NCBI GenBank assembly: GCA_905182995.1
Contig: CAJJDP010000068.1
Location: 213,722-277,721 of the forward strand
From: Paramecium octaurelia
Lineage: Eukaryota > Ciliophora > Oligohymenophorea > Peniculida > Parameciidae
DNA length: 64,000 bases
Direction: 5' to 3'
Numbering within the stretch: the first letter of the stretch is position 1; each line of letters starts with the position of its first letter. The notes beneath the pieces were generated by a model. It was not told the origin of the DNA and ran no database searches. It saw only the letters and a list, made by a program, of their open reading frames with translations. A program made the position numbers and the translations under genes. Positions 1 through 12,735 of this stretch are shown piece after piece.

Positions 1-240
1 TGTATTCTTAGAAATAGTAATAGCGTATGTCTTTCTTAAATGAAATCACTAGCAATTAATCAATCTATTTGATGCTTGCCAATTTGAGTGGATTGGATGT
101 TGTTTGGACAATCTATCCTACCTCCTAAGATTTTTAAAGATGCTGATCTATATAGATAGATGCAGGACCATATTAAGCTATGATTATGGCTTAGCTTTGA
201 CTTAATACGTCACTGGGCAATTTAATTTCAAGAAATGAGA
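1..240 (+). CDS. 3' end of an unidentified gene (partial)
   Basis: The window opens inside a gene. A GTATGT...CACTAG segment of 28 nt (25-52) looks like an intron. After it, one frame (with TAA/TAG as Gln) runs to a TGA at 238-240. A competing model splices a 31-nt GTTGTT...CCTAAG intron and stops at 181-183. I cannot choose between them, and no family is recognisable in the roughly 60 residues visible. The gene converges with the casein-kinase-like gene, whose stop lies at 638. From 241 to 637 I see only AT-rich sequence and no supported gene. Confidence 0.3.
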
Positions 241-637
241 AACTTATTTGTTCCTAATCTTCTTGTTATTCGTGTTATTGTATGTCTTCAAATTATTACA
301 TAATATTAATAAATTTATGATAAAATAAAGTAATCCTAATATTAGTAATTGAATTCTCTATTTACATACAGAAAAGATGATAAAATATCAGTACATAGAA
401 TATTTATTAATTGATGGGTAAGTTATAGTAGTATTATTGGAAATAGTTAGAATTTAAAAATATATAGATAGATACAAAATTGATGATGGTCAACTTTTTA
501 GTTTTATTAAATCAAACATATTTGGGAGTTGAAGCATTTTTGTGCTAACACTCTCAAATTATTTGTCTTCTTCATCAGAAATACATAAGGATGAGATTTA
601 CCTATAGAACTCTCGTTTTATTGAAGATCTCTCCAAT

Positions 638-1884
638 TCAGTTTGTACTTCTTGAATCCCCTCCAGATTTTGAGGTTGATGAATAACAATTTTAGTTTAA
701 GTTTGGTTTTGATTAGTCGAGTCCTTTTGGGGTTACTGCATTTGTTGTTGACTTGTTTGTTATGAATTCATCTTTTTGATCTAGGATGTTTTAAATTTAT
801 AATGTTACCCAATCGTATTAGAAATCTTTTTCATTGACACTCAATTGCTGAAGCAAATTTCTAAAGAGTTTCTTTAGGAATTCGTAATCACCCAAGGGGT
901 ATTGTTATACATTGGTCATTCTGATAAACTAAAAATATTGGAGTATTTCTATTGGCATATCTTTACAATATTTTTCTGGAATCATTCTCAGTTTTTGCTC
1001 TTCCATCTTTTTAATTTTTGATCCATGCTCTTTGACTTTAAACAAGTCTCCCTTCTTGAGGAAATACATCAATATGAATCCTAGGGATTCCAGGTCATCC
1101 TTTGGGGAGGCAGCTATAGATCAAAAGGGATGTGTATACTTAAACCTAAATGCTGATTTAGACTGGAGTATTTGGTTAATTTGTTGAGATTAGAAAATTT
1201 GGATGCATATCCTATGAATTTACCATTCTTGTGTTTGTATTTGGTAGAATGTTAGAAATCAATCAGTACCAAATCATTTTTGCCAAGTTGAGTTAATATT
1301 TTTTTGGGTCTGAGATTGCAATGAACAATTGATTGATTGTGGAGTTTTTCGAGAATGTTTAACTAAATATGGGATTTTGCAATTTACAATTTGTATAGCA
1401 ATCATACAAATGGTTGGTAATGTGAATTCATAATTGACAAATTAGAAGCATAGTTTAAGACTTGGTCCATATCTGTCAAATACTTAGTAATAGTAATTGG
1501 TATTCTGAAGACGAACGTCTCCTGAAATCTGGAGAGTTGGCATGTAGGGAACTGAAAACATTATTAGTTAAAAACTCACCATTAGCCAACTTTTTAAGGA
1601 GCTTTTCTTCCTCTTGTAAACTGTCGATGTTTGTGTTTGCCTATCAGGTAAATGAACTAACAATAAAATTTAAAGAATTATTTACATTACCAATCTCACT
1701 ATGAAGTAGTTACCTGGCTGAGCTTGATTGAGGGCTGCGAATATAAAAGTATAAATGTATAAAGAGTACCCAAATACCAGTTATGTTTCTTGCCTCTGTA
1801 GATGCAGGTTTTCAATACGTAATGCTGGCCAACAACGATGAGGTTCTATTTTTGATAGCTGTCCTTTGATTTAGTTTCACTCAT
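638..1884 (-). CDS. Casein kinase 1-like protein, probably a pseudokinase
   Basis: CK1 family serine/threonine kinases phosphorylate acidic sites and act in signalling and trafficking. The family is identified by a YGPSLKLCFQFV segment (CK1 normally has LGPSLEDLFNF), by PKDDLESLGFILMYFL (the CK1 signature after the APE-equivalent region), and by the overall order. Two key residues differ from active CK1: the catalytic-loop HRD reads HCNLRPKKIL (about 1310-1323), with Asn for the catalytic Asp, and DFG reads DFQ. A protein kinase fold without efficient catalysis is therefore likely. The ORF closes with introns of about 73, 28, 25 and 32 nt, giving about 362 residues. The 73-nt intron is unusually long for this genome, and the glycine-loop exon next to it (about 1640-1800) is uncertain. 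The C-terminal tail is Gln/Asn/Ser-rich. Confidence 0.8.
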
Positions 1885-1898
1885 TAATAATAAATATA
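1885..1898. promoter_or_regulatory. 14-bp divergent intergenic gap
   Basis: Only 14 AT-rich bases separate the start codons of the CK1-like gene (minus) and the next gene (plus). Any promoter elements must lie inside the neighbouring coding regions, or one start codon is further inside its gene (the plus gene has a second Met at 1959). Confidence 0.45.
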
Positions 1899-2710
1899 AT
1901 GAAAAGTCTGTAGGATATTCATAAAAAGAATCAGCAACAGAGGGCCACCTTCACTCTCATGAACCAAATGAATAATCGAGCCTAAATGGGATGGTTCACT
2001 CCTCAGCCCTCGAATGATTTGCAATCTCCATTCGGAAACACTCTTAGTTAATTCTCTCAACATGGTTCAGAGCATAATATAATCCATAACACTCGTGGCA
2101 CTTTGCATTCTTGGAGTCAATCTCTAGAGAGACAAATCCAATCCAGAGAAATGGCTAGGTAAGTCAGAAAGCACAATGCTCAATAATCAGCAAGACAAGA
2201 GAAACATTTCTTGGGAGCAATCAATGGCATCCCCAAAATCAATTCACCCAAAACTTAAGCGAATTAAACAACTTCCATGTTTCAACCAAATCTAATTAGG
2301 GTTGACCCCAAAATTAAAAGACAACTTAGTGAAATGAGTAAAAGAAACTTCCTTCATTTCCTCCTAGTCTAAAAAGTCGGACAGGTAAATACTGTTTATA
2401 TTAGTAGAAAGATGAAAAATAATTCTATGAGTATCTAAAAAAGACCTATAATTTTGAACCTCCTTAACCTATTGAGGAACAACAAATTAAAGTCTCCAAG
2501 AAGGGCATCAAATATCTCTTCACCAAAGAAGATGACGATGATACAATCAAGAAAACAAGTTAACAAATCCTGAGAATGCACAAATTGCATCATGGAAGAG
2601 AAGTCCCACTTGACAAATATGTCTAAGACACTTATGAGTAACAATTGAGAAGATTCCCTAAAGTAAGAGAGAAACTCGAATCCTCTAAAAAAAGCCATCT
2701 AGAATAATGA
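1899..2710 (+). CDS. Hypothetical Gln/Asn-rich protein, 263 aa
   Basis: I recognise no family. The reading frame starts MKSLQDIHKKNQQQRA and is open to a TGA at 2708-2710 once one 20-nt intron (2385-2404, GTAAATACTG...TTAG) is removed; the spliced length is an exact multiple of three. The first half is polar and low-complexity (Gln, Asn, Ser). The second half is charged and probably helical, with a DDDD acidic patch and KKSHLEQ at the end. There is no signal peptide and no membrane segment. It is divergent from the CK1-like gene with start codons 14 bp apart. Confidence 0.65.
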
Positions 2711-3463
2711 TAATCTTAATTTTAACATATCATATTGATCTTAACTCATTTTGTAACTTTTATCAATTTCATGAAAATCGCACCTTGAAATTGTATAAAT
2801 CAAATTTAGACTCCAAACTTAATTAAAACTTCCTATGTCCACTTAAAAATAATCACTAATTGTATCAATAAACTGTTGATTTCAATTATTGCCATTTTTT
2901 AATCTAATAGTTAATCACTAATTAATAAATAATGAAAAGTAGATAAATGGATCAACAATCTATTATTAGTAATGAAATTAAGAAGTTCTTCATTGTGTTT
3001 TTTTAATAAACTCAACTTTTGTTATGTTTTCTTATCTGAATTTAAATAAGGATCTAAAAATTAAGACATAACAACACAATCTAGTATATGGTTATTTGTA
3101 TTAACTTAAGGGTTTATTAACATCATTTATTGTTATTTTATGCACTCTTAGATAATTTTCAATTTATTTGTTCTTAATAAAATATTTAAATACATTGATT
3201 GTTTAAATAAGCCTTATGGATATATTGCAAATTGATTATCTTTCCTTAATTGAAAATTATTATTGCCTCAACATTTTTATATATATTTATAATCAAAATC
3301 ATGTGAATGAATCAAAGATACAATATAGAATTAATAGTAAATAATGATTATTTTCAATTGACACTACATTACATTATCATAAAAATTATTAATTATTATC
3401 TCAATTAGATACAAATATATATATTCTAAATTTTAGAATTAAATAAATTAAAAACAATAGATA
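2711..3463. other. AT-rich intergenic stretch
   Basis: About 750 bp lying between two 3' ends. Many TGA codons in all frames and strongly AT-rich. I see no exon-like segment, RNA gene or repeat that I can support. Confidence 0.5.
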
Positions 3464-4270
3464 TCAGTTTCTTCTTTTCTTTTTTTGATCTTCATATTGT
3501 TTGGGTAATTTTTTAAATGCTATGTAACCCAAGAATAAAATGAAGGAAATAAATATAAAGAACATGATGTATTGCAAAGATTTGACTGATTTAAGGGAAA
3601 ATCCAAACACTTTAGGTTCCAAATCAAAGTTTCTTTTGAATTGTGAATCATCATCTTCATCATCTTTGGAATCCATAGCCTTTTCAAAATCCTAAATATA
3701 TGACCAAATTCTTTCTTCTGCTTGCGTGATGTGCATATCAACTTTATCACTACTATAATCTTCTAAGGTCATGTTTTCATAAATGAATCTGTAATCATCA
3801 AATTTGAATTCTTTGGATTAAATTTAGGAAAAGATCTAAAATCATAAGATCCCATAATATTACTTTGACACTATCATCATATGTTATGCTTTTTTGACAT
3901 TAATTAACATATGAAGTGTATATTTTCTTCCATACAATGCTTTATTCCTGTTTAGTTTGATGACTAAGTTGATAGATGTGAATTACCTTTCAATAACTTT
4001 CATTAACTCAGACTTATATCTTGACAATTACATTCTAGCCAAAACAATGCAAGAGTAATTCAAAGTTTTCAATAAGGTTTATAGAGTATCTCTTTCTTTG
4101 ATGATTTCCTCCTTGGTCCTTGATTTTAATTTCCCTTCTGTGGGAGTGTTGCTGGCAATGTCATCTTTTGGAATTTCAGATTCCTACTAAGTAGTTTCTG
4201 CTTATTTGATGTCTTCCTAAGCTTAACTAATGACCAAACAAGCAATGAGAATAAGAATGTATAACTTCAT
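3464..4270 (-). CDS. Secretory-pathway single-pass membrane protein, 251 aa
   Basis: Function unknown. The N-terminus MKLYILILIACLVISQAQ is a clear signal peptide. It is followed by a polar luminal region with an NYS glycosylation sequon and charged helices. A second hydrophobic segment (MFFIFISFILFLGYIAF, about 3520-3570) lies near the C-terminus, and the protein ends in a short basic tail, QKKKRRN. That tail resembles, but does not strictly match, a dilysine ER-retrieval signal. The layout is that of a type I membrane protein with a large lumenal domain. The frame closes exactly when introns of 23 nt and 28 nt are removed. An acidic DDEDDD patch lies before the membrane helix. Confidence 0.7.
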
Positions 4271-4358
4271 CACACTTGTATAATTATAAATTAATAATTT
4301 TCTTAAACAAATAATTTAAATTCATAAAAGTTAGTTAATCAAACACATAAACTCTATT

Positions 4359-6001
4359 ATGTCTAAATTACATAAATCTTGTAAATCAAACAACTCTCTA
4401 TTGTATTATTATACTAATATAACATTAATAAATATTTTAACACCGTTAATGTCACATAATTTTGATGATAGTAGTGTGAACATTCTATTGAAGGAGATAG
4501 ACGCTCTGATCAATCGAATGGGAGATCAGAACGAAAGTCATAAAAGCGATAATTCCTTTAAAGATCAATTAAGACAGACAGGTCGATTCATAGTGGAGAA
4601 TGAATAGCCATGTGAAATCCCAAAGAAATTCAGCATGTCCATTCCCAAAAAGCAAAACAACTCGTAATAGAAGAGAGTTACAATAGTTTCTTAGAAGAAA
4701 TCCTCTTCCTCTTCTTCTTCCTCCTCATCTGATAAAGAGTATTAAGTGAATAAAAGAAAACAGAAATATGATTAACAGAAGCAACAATCTAAATATAGTC
4801 CAGGTAAACCAAAATGGGCTGGGTCGTAATGCTCTTACAGATCGAAGGCTAAATCAAATCTTAGATGTGAAACTCAATCGTAATTGTCATAAGTGAAAAC
4901 TTAATAATCACAATTACCTGTGCAACCTGTGAAAGATGTATTCTGCTTGATTTGCGAAGAATTCATTCCCATAGATATAGTTAATTTTCATATGAACGAG
5001 TGTAAATAAATCTCTAATGGCAATGGAGAGGACTAAAAACTGCAATTGCAATTAGAGAACTATAAGAAACTCTTAAGTTTAAGATTCGAAGCAAGCACTG
5101 ATGACAATGTCAAACAATTGATCGAACTATTGTATAACTGCACTTAATAAATTCTTGAAGTAACAGATCAATATTAGCTATCTCAAATAGTTGAAGATTT
5201 GTACATCTTGAAAACTCAATTGACTTAAAATAGTAAATAAGAATCTTATATTAAGTCTAGCCAAAGCTTATCATGTGTTGACAGTGGCATAAAAAATATA
5301 GGAAATTGCAAATAGAAAGATGCAACTCATGGTTTCATAATAAGAGAGGCACTTGGAAGTCAAAGAACCATCAACAATTCAACATCAGAACAAAATCAGT
5401 TTCTAGCAATAGGATCAATTAATTGAGTATCATAAATAGTAATATTGTTAGACGTTAAACAGTAATTAGTTATGCAACTAATACTACGACGAGAAAAAGG
5501 TTGTTTGAATCACCATCATTCTAAAATATGCCTAAGCAATTAGTCAAAATCTCCAATTTAAATACGAAACCAATCTCACAAGCCCAAATTTAGAACAAAT
5601 CGCCTGTGAAATAAGAGGTTGCTAATTACAAAAATGGAATTGAATTTGGTAATAATTATGATTCCTCCAAAAAGAGATCCTATATCTAATTATCAAATTC
5701 AAAGAACCTTACTAAAGTTCACACTGAACAACATCGTTAAGAGAACATCAAAGAGTCTGAACCTACTGTTATCTCTAAAATCTAAACCTATATTTCAAAT
5801 GTTAAAGGCAAGTTCTCTAATGAGAATGAACAATTAAAAAAGAAGTTCTTCTTGCAGGCATGCAAATGTAAAGACAAATTCCCTGTGAATCATCCCTCTC
5901 AAAATGTACTAATTTCTGAAATGTTCAATCAAAGTTAAAGACAATAAATTCCAGAAAATGAATGGGATGTATGGATTTGCAATGTCCTTGAAAATGCCTG
6001 A
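4359..6001 (+). CDS. C2HC zinc-finger, Ser/Gln-rich protein, about 529 aa
   Basis: No full-length family is recognised. Around 4940-5010 there is a compact C2HC-type finger: CLIC then, after the aromatic spacer, HMNEC. Such small fingers are common in ciliate cytoskeletal and nucleic-acid-binding proteins. Upstream is a run of ten serines (4687-4730) with basic flanks. Downstream is a coiled-coil-like stretch, then a basic disordered region. The open frame breaks near 5230-5310; two short introns (28 nt starting GTAAATAAG, and 25 nt starting GTTGAC) restore it and make the total divisible by three, but the second has a weak donor. The first 30 codons are AT-rich and unlike the rest, so the ATG at 4449 is a likely alternative start. 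Confidence 0.6.
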
Positions 6002-6095
6002 TATTTTAACTTACATTAATTTGAATAGAAATAAAATATTAATAAAATCTATAATTATATTGATACTTATATAATACATATTAAATGAATATTTG

Positions 6096-7412
6096 TCACT
6101 TAATATTTACTCTACTTTCAAGACAATGGTATGGGATGGGTACTAACTTAATAACACAATTGATAGGAATATCAATATTCGGTATTTCACTTATTTAATT
6201 ACAATGGTAATAAGCGTACAAACACCTAAATGAGATGAACGAACTAAATACTTCAAAACAGCAACATGTGCTATAATCAAAACAGGATCTCTAGATCTTT
6301 CAATTTCATAAATTATAGGTTCAACTCTATGTATTACATCTAAAAATGATTCACCACGAGGATATTTGAATTCAAGAGGATTAGCTTTCCTTTCTTTGAT
6401 CTACTTTGGATATTTTGCTGCTATTTCTTTAACTGTCAATCCATCACATATTCCATAATCAATCTCATCCAAATTTTTTGTCTTCAAGGCTTTTATTCCT
6501 AGTTTTTCCCCTACAATCTCGGCTGTCTAGATTCCTCTTTTCATTTGAGAGGTGAATAAGGTTATCTAAAGATGTTTAGGAATGCACTTACATTCTTATT
6601 TCCTTTCAATTCTTCAATAAAGTAGTCACCTAATTGTTGACTATTCTATTTTCCAGCTGCAGACAACTCAGGATCTCCTCCTATTTTATCAAGTAAATGG
6701 TATTCAGTTTAACAGGATCTTACCAAATATATTTATCGATTGTTTGCATGCAAGTTCAAAAGAAAGGACACTATTTTAGAACACAAATAACCCTCCAGCA
6801 TATGCACTTTCACTAGTTTACCAATATTAATTAGTTTGATATATGATAGATTCTCTGTATTTTCGAGACTCTCGTAATGTTAAGCCAATACATTTATATG
6901 ATTCATAAATTGTTCAATTGTTTTATCTTTAAATCTACTTAATTTTGATTCATTAATATTATTAAGAATTACTTGAGGATCATCACAAATCGATTCTATC
7001 CAAAATGTTTGGTATTCCAATTTCAGTGTCTCTTTAAAAAAAGACTTCAATTTTTGTCTGTCGGCCTTAGTGCTTGTTAAGCCATTATATAATGCAATGT
7101 CTCCGTCACTTTATAAAAATGTCACCAATTGCTGAGCAGCTGTAGACGATAGATGCTGTCTAACTTCTGCAAACTAAATATTAAATCAAATCTTACTTAC
7201 TGATTACCTGGATCTATTTCTAATTCATAATCGATATTTTGATCTAATTAGGCATCATTTTATTATGCTCCCTTGATGGAGAAGATTTCACTTTTATATC
7301 CAATCCAATTCAAATATCTATTTAATTTGTAAGAAATGTGAGTTTTCCCTCTGGCTGGCAATCCAACCAATACTAAAATCAATTTATATTGTGTCTTTTT
7401 ATATTGTTGCAT
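6096..7412 (-). CDS. 6-phosphofructo-2-kinase/fructose-2,6-bisphosphatase-like, phosphatase site degenerate
   Basis: The family makes and destroys fructose-2,6-bisphosphate, the cytosolic regulator of glycolysis. The kinase half begins [20 protein letters not shown], with the family's P-loop and RYLNWIG block, followed by [10 protein letters not shown]. The bisphosphatase half shows [27 protein letters not shown] and IIAHVAVL. The phosphohistidine motif RHGES is replaced by RSCQT: the His codon position (6715-6717) encodes Ser. The kinase DATNT block also reads YNGLTST. The enzyme is thus probably not bifunctional and may be a regulator or kinase only. Introns of 23, 26 and 26 nt give 413 residues and an exact frame. 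A GT...AG span over the RSC site is not an intron because removing it breaks the frame. Confidence 0.88.
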
Positions 7413-7449
7413 AATTAATGTAATAATAATAATAAATGTAAATAATAAT

Positions 7450-7617
7450 TCATTAAATTAGGTAATCTCTTAGATACTGTTGCAAACAATTAGGATTATA
7501 CGATTCCCCAAAGAGAATATCATTATCTGCTTCCAGTAACTCAAATATTTTCAGCCTATTTTACTTGATACTCTTTGTTATTAATTATACCATTTACTTT
7601 ATTGGTTATTCATTCAT
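7450..7617 (-). CDS. Possible 55-aa protein
   Basis: A short frame, MNEQPIKQMVQLITKS..., open to TGA at 7450-7452 with TAA/TAG as Gln. It reads like a normal polar helical protein ([11 protein letters not shown], then [11 protein letters not shown] at the end), is less AT-extreme than its flanks, and sits just upstream of the PFK-2 gene on the same strand, 37 bp from its start codon. It could also be a remnant or an upstream exon. No family recognised. Confidence 0.4.
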
Positions 7618-7945
7618 AATTAGTAATATTAATGAAAAAATCTATAATTAATATTCAAAAGAGTATTGAAGTTTATTACCTAAATAATGTCAGTTTAATT
7701 AATGGAAGACCATTGATAATATTGAAATGTGAGATTATAATATGAATTGTAATAGAATAATGTAAAGAGAGAGTCATATCACTGGATTTGTGATAGTCGG
7801 AGATGAGTTCTAACAGTTAATTCGGTGTTCACTGTAGAATCAATAATAGATTAAGCATGATATGAGTGTACATATAAATAATAATTTAAAATATATGAAT
7901 TTGAACTGAATGATTTAGAGGTCTAATTAAATTAAATATAAAAAA
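7618..7945. other. Divergent intergenic region
   Basis: About 330 bp between the small minus-strand ORF and the plus-strand gene at 7946. AT-rich, no exon-like segments. It presumably holds the promoters of both neighbours, but no defined element is visible. Confidence 0.4.
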
Positions 7946-9769
7946 ATGAGCGCTCCGACCACATTTACGAATATAACTTTAGGAGGTTTCGTCATCTTCT
8001 CGCTGTTTGGAATTGCAGTCTCGAGCAAGTAAGAGTCAAGTATATAAAGCTAAATTCACATCACAATATTGAAGTTGCTTTTAGTAATAGTGTTTGTAGT
8101 GAAAGCTTATGAAGGAATGTGTAAGAAGAAGAATGAGAAACAAGTTATTATAAAGTCGCCTTACAAGCAAATAAACTTCAGTGCTTTCGAGAGGAATTAG
8201 GAGTTCATTCAATAGCCAGAATATCGTGGTATTATTTATGAATCCTATGGTCAAGTGTAATAATCGGAGATAGTTCACACTCAAATAGAGTCCATGGAGA
8301 GACAACTTCCAAAGGAGAGGGAAAGAATCTTGAGTAAGGAGTAGAGAAAGAATAACATGAAGATGCGTAAGATATTTGATCGTTATGAAATCAGATTTTT
8401 AGTAAGAATGTGACAATGGGGAGTGGCAAATGCCATATAAAAATGGATCGAATCGACAATTCTTTGTGGACGACACTCGATCATAATATAGTTTGGCTTA
8501 AACTACGTCTTATTAGTAAGTTCAGACTTTGGGGAGGAGCAGCTATAGTAATAAATAATAATATGGTACTCCAGATTATGAAATTCAATAGAAGAGCAAG
8601 AATTCAGAGGTGATTTTATCCAAACTAATTAAAAAAATGAGTGATGCTCATCAAAAAGCAGAGGAGTTATTTATGAAGTCATTTATACCAACATTTGTAA
8701 AAGAATTTTAGGATCATCTCGTAAATGTGAACAGAATGATGAAAGAGCATTTCCAATAGAAAATAATCGAGATTGATATCTTTTTCGCCAACAAGCCCTA
8801 CGATATTAATTCCAATAAACATGAGAAATCAATTGGATTCAAAAATATCACCATGGAGGATGTTTTCTTTCTAAAGAATTAGATTAAGAGCAGATCCCGA
8901 GAACCAGTGAGAGCACCTACTAATGTTGAAAAATTTACTAAAGAAAAGGCAGAATTCATTAAGGAATGCGATCTCTTGGAACTATTTTCCAATATTTTGG
9001 ATGTGACTCTCATCAACAGAAATATAATAAATGACAAAAAACTATTCCTAACCAAACTAATCGATTTTTCAGAGAACAATTCTAAACCCTAATATCTCAC
9101 AGATGGTTTGAATGAGAAGATGATTAGCGATTATGAAGTAAGCTTCCATCTATATTCAGTTACTATTCATTGTTTTCATAAATGTTCTCTTGAAATGTGT
9201 CAGATATGAAAAGCAGAAGTATAATAAGGAGAGTAGTGAGCTCAATCTAAATGCATGGAAATCTATCGAAGTCAGCTTAATTGGACTTGAGAGTTTAGGA
9301 AACACTGAGCCTGAATCAGGCAAGTAGAAGGAGCCTGCCAATCAGAATGGCTAGACCAATTAAAATGATGCTTAAAATGCTAATCAACCACAAAAACAAA
9401 TTGAGTAGATAAGGTAACATGTACAATTTAAATTAGAAACTTAATTATCAATCAAAAATTAGAATAATATGTTTCTGAACCTCAATTTCACTATTATAGC
9501 GATTGCATAGTCAAGGCTTTGACGAAGGAGAAGGAGATCAAAAAGGTTAAGCAAGAGTACATACTATATACTCCTAGGGTAAGAGTTTTGTTTATTCATC
9601 ATAGGATTCAAACTCACTGTTTTGTTTAGTGAGCTATTATCTTCTCCATTTGCTGAATGTGCCCAAATAGCATTGGTAATAATTGTAATAGATGGAAATG
9701 GATTAAAAAATGATCAAATGCTTGATTAGAATGGCCAAAGATTTTTCATATTTAGTGGCAAATGTGTGA
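7946..9769 (+). CDS. Membrane-anchored protein with helical cytosolic domain, 565 aa
   Basis: Family not recognised. Two hydrophobic segments lie close together at the N-terminus (LGGFVIFSLFGIAV and ILKLLLVIVFVV), then a highly charged helical region, then a soluble domain of about 350 residues. A third hydrophobic stretch (LLFIVFINVLL) follows about residue 340. The visible frame is interrupted by a TGA at 8409-8411, but this lies inside a 22-nt intron (GTAAGAATG...GGGGAG). Removing that plus four more introns (33, 22, 23 and 26 nt) gives 566 codons including the stop, an exact frame. A Gln/Asn-rich linker precedes the C-terminal part. A resemblance to two-helix nuclear-envelope or ER proteins is only a guess. 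Confidence 0.6.
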
Positions 9770-9880
9770 TTTAATTATATTAATATAAAATTTAAAAATA
9801 TGTATAGGGATATCTCTGAGAAGATTTTGGGAAGGCACGAATCAACCACAAGTTTTCACGTTCTCTAACCATAAGAAGGA

Positions 9881-10751
9881 ATGAGACCATAGATTCTGCA
9901 GAAGGTCAATTAGAACCTCATCTTTGTGATTTATGTAGTAAGTTAATTGCTTTAATTAATGATTGGATTCTCATTAGTTTAGCAAATAGATATTATTACA
10001 ATAGCTACTTAAAGATGCATAATCACGATCATATTAACATTGCTGTATATCTAATTTTTCGACAATTCCTAATTTTAGTTTGATCAAGGCTACATTAAGG
10101 TATTTGGTTTCATGAGTGCTGCATAAGTACTAGCATCTCTGATGGGGTTGCTTGCTATGTAAACCTTCGTGTTTTCAGAAGTATGCACATTCCATCAATT
10201 AACTGCAGGGTATATCCTAGTTTTACAGCATTTCCTCATTCAACCAACTAACAATATAAATCTATTGCTATCCTTGATTCAAACTATTTCAACCATTTTA
10301 TTTTCAGGAAACATTTTGTATATACTGATTTGTCTCTTACAACCATTAAGTCTAGCATTTATATAGACTCTTAAATATTTGATGACTAGGCAAATACAAT
10401 AATTTTCATTGCAATTATACACCAATCTTATAGGATTGCCCCTCTACATTCTATTGAGTCTCTTTAGTGGAGGTGTGTAGAATGTTTTCGATATGACCTA
10501 TTTCATGTAATTATATTTCTCTATCTAGTGAAATCCTAATCATGTGTATTCTCCAAATGTTTGCATATTTGGCAATTAATGAATTGGTCAATCAATAGTT
10601 ATCAACTATGTACATCTGGGCACTCTCTGGCTGTGTGACTATTCTGTCCCTGATTGTCTAATTGGGATATCACTAAGTTCCTTTGGGATTCGGATCATTA
10701 TCTGTGATTCTAATAGTTTTTACAACAATAGGCATGCATAGATAGGCTTGA
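9881..10751 (+). CDS. Polytopic membrane protein, possibly a DMT/SLC35-type transporter, 282 aa
   Basis: The protein is almost wholly hydrophobic, with eight to ten candidate membrane helices. Examples are MSAAQVLASLMGLLAMQTF, LYIQFFDNSQF linkers, LYILLSLFSGG, EILIMCILQMFAYLAI and FGSLSVILIVFTTIG. The size, helix number and short loops fit the drug/metabolite transporter superfamily (nucleotide-sugar transporters), but I see no diagnostic substrate motif. The frame closes with one 22-nt intron (GTAATTATATTTC...CTAG, near 10507-10528). A second possible 28-nt intron near 10159 is rejected because it breaks the downstream frame. The start codon at 9881 gives a short cytosolic head before the first helix. 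Confidence 0.5.
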
Positions 10752-11204
10752 GTATAATAATCAGATTAATAATAAAAGTGTTTATTATTGCTTCCTTTTC
10801 AATTTACATAATTATATATTGATTGTAACAATTGCAATATAAAACAATCACATCGATCATCTCATAGATTATTGATGAATGTGTCATAACATTAAATCTG
10901 TTGCAATAATCATAATTGAATATTTCGTAGATTAAGTATCATACATTTATTTCTAAGTGTTTTATTATTAGTTCAAATTCAAATAATAAAGATAATTCAT
11001 CATTAGACTGTATTTGTTATCTTCTGCGGAAAGAGGCGAAGTTCAACAGAGAATTGGATAGGATTAAGCTATTCATAAATCTTTAACAAAAAAACAAAAA
11101 TATGTCAAGAATAATTTTATTATTATTATTTAATTATTTATTCTACTATCTATATAACCGTAAGTAAGTAATGTATATATATCATAATATAACTTAATAT
11201 AAAT
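10752..11204. other. Intergenic region with an uninterrupted plus-strand frame
   Basis: About 450 bp between two convergent genes. A plus-strand frame from about 10823 to 11190 has no TGA for roughly 120 codons, and a GC-richer patch near 11035-11085 could be coding on either strand (a 47-codon minus ORF also covers it). No start codon fits and no family is visible. It may be an unspliced last exon of the upstream transporter-like gene or chance. Confidence 0.3.
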
Positions 11205-12703
<1,499 letters not shown>

Positions 12704-12735
12704 TTAATAAAATATAATAACGCATTTAATTTATA

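Noticed and set aside
1740..1800. A 35-nt intron in the CK1-like gene that would read WYLALNQAQPG
   Set aside because: It gives a nicer N-lobe, but no companion intron then restores the frame of the next exon. The point is left open, not adopted.
6676..6725. A 43-nt GT...AG intron over the RSC motif of PFK-2/FBPase-2
   Set aside because: Its removal shifts the frame and destroys the conserved GGDPELS block, so the RSC residues are really coded.
11030..11090. GC-richer patch as a small RNA gene
   Set aside because: I could not fold it as a tRNA or match it to a known spliceosomal RNA or snoRNA box pattern.
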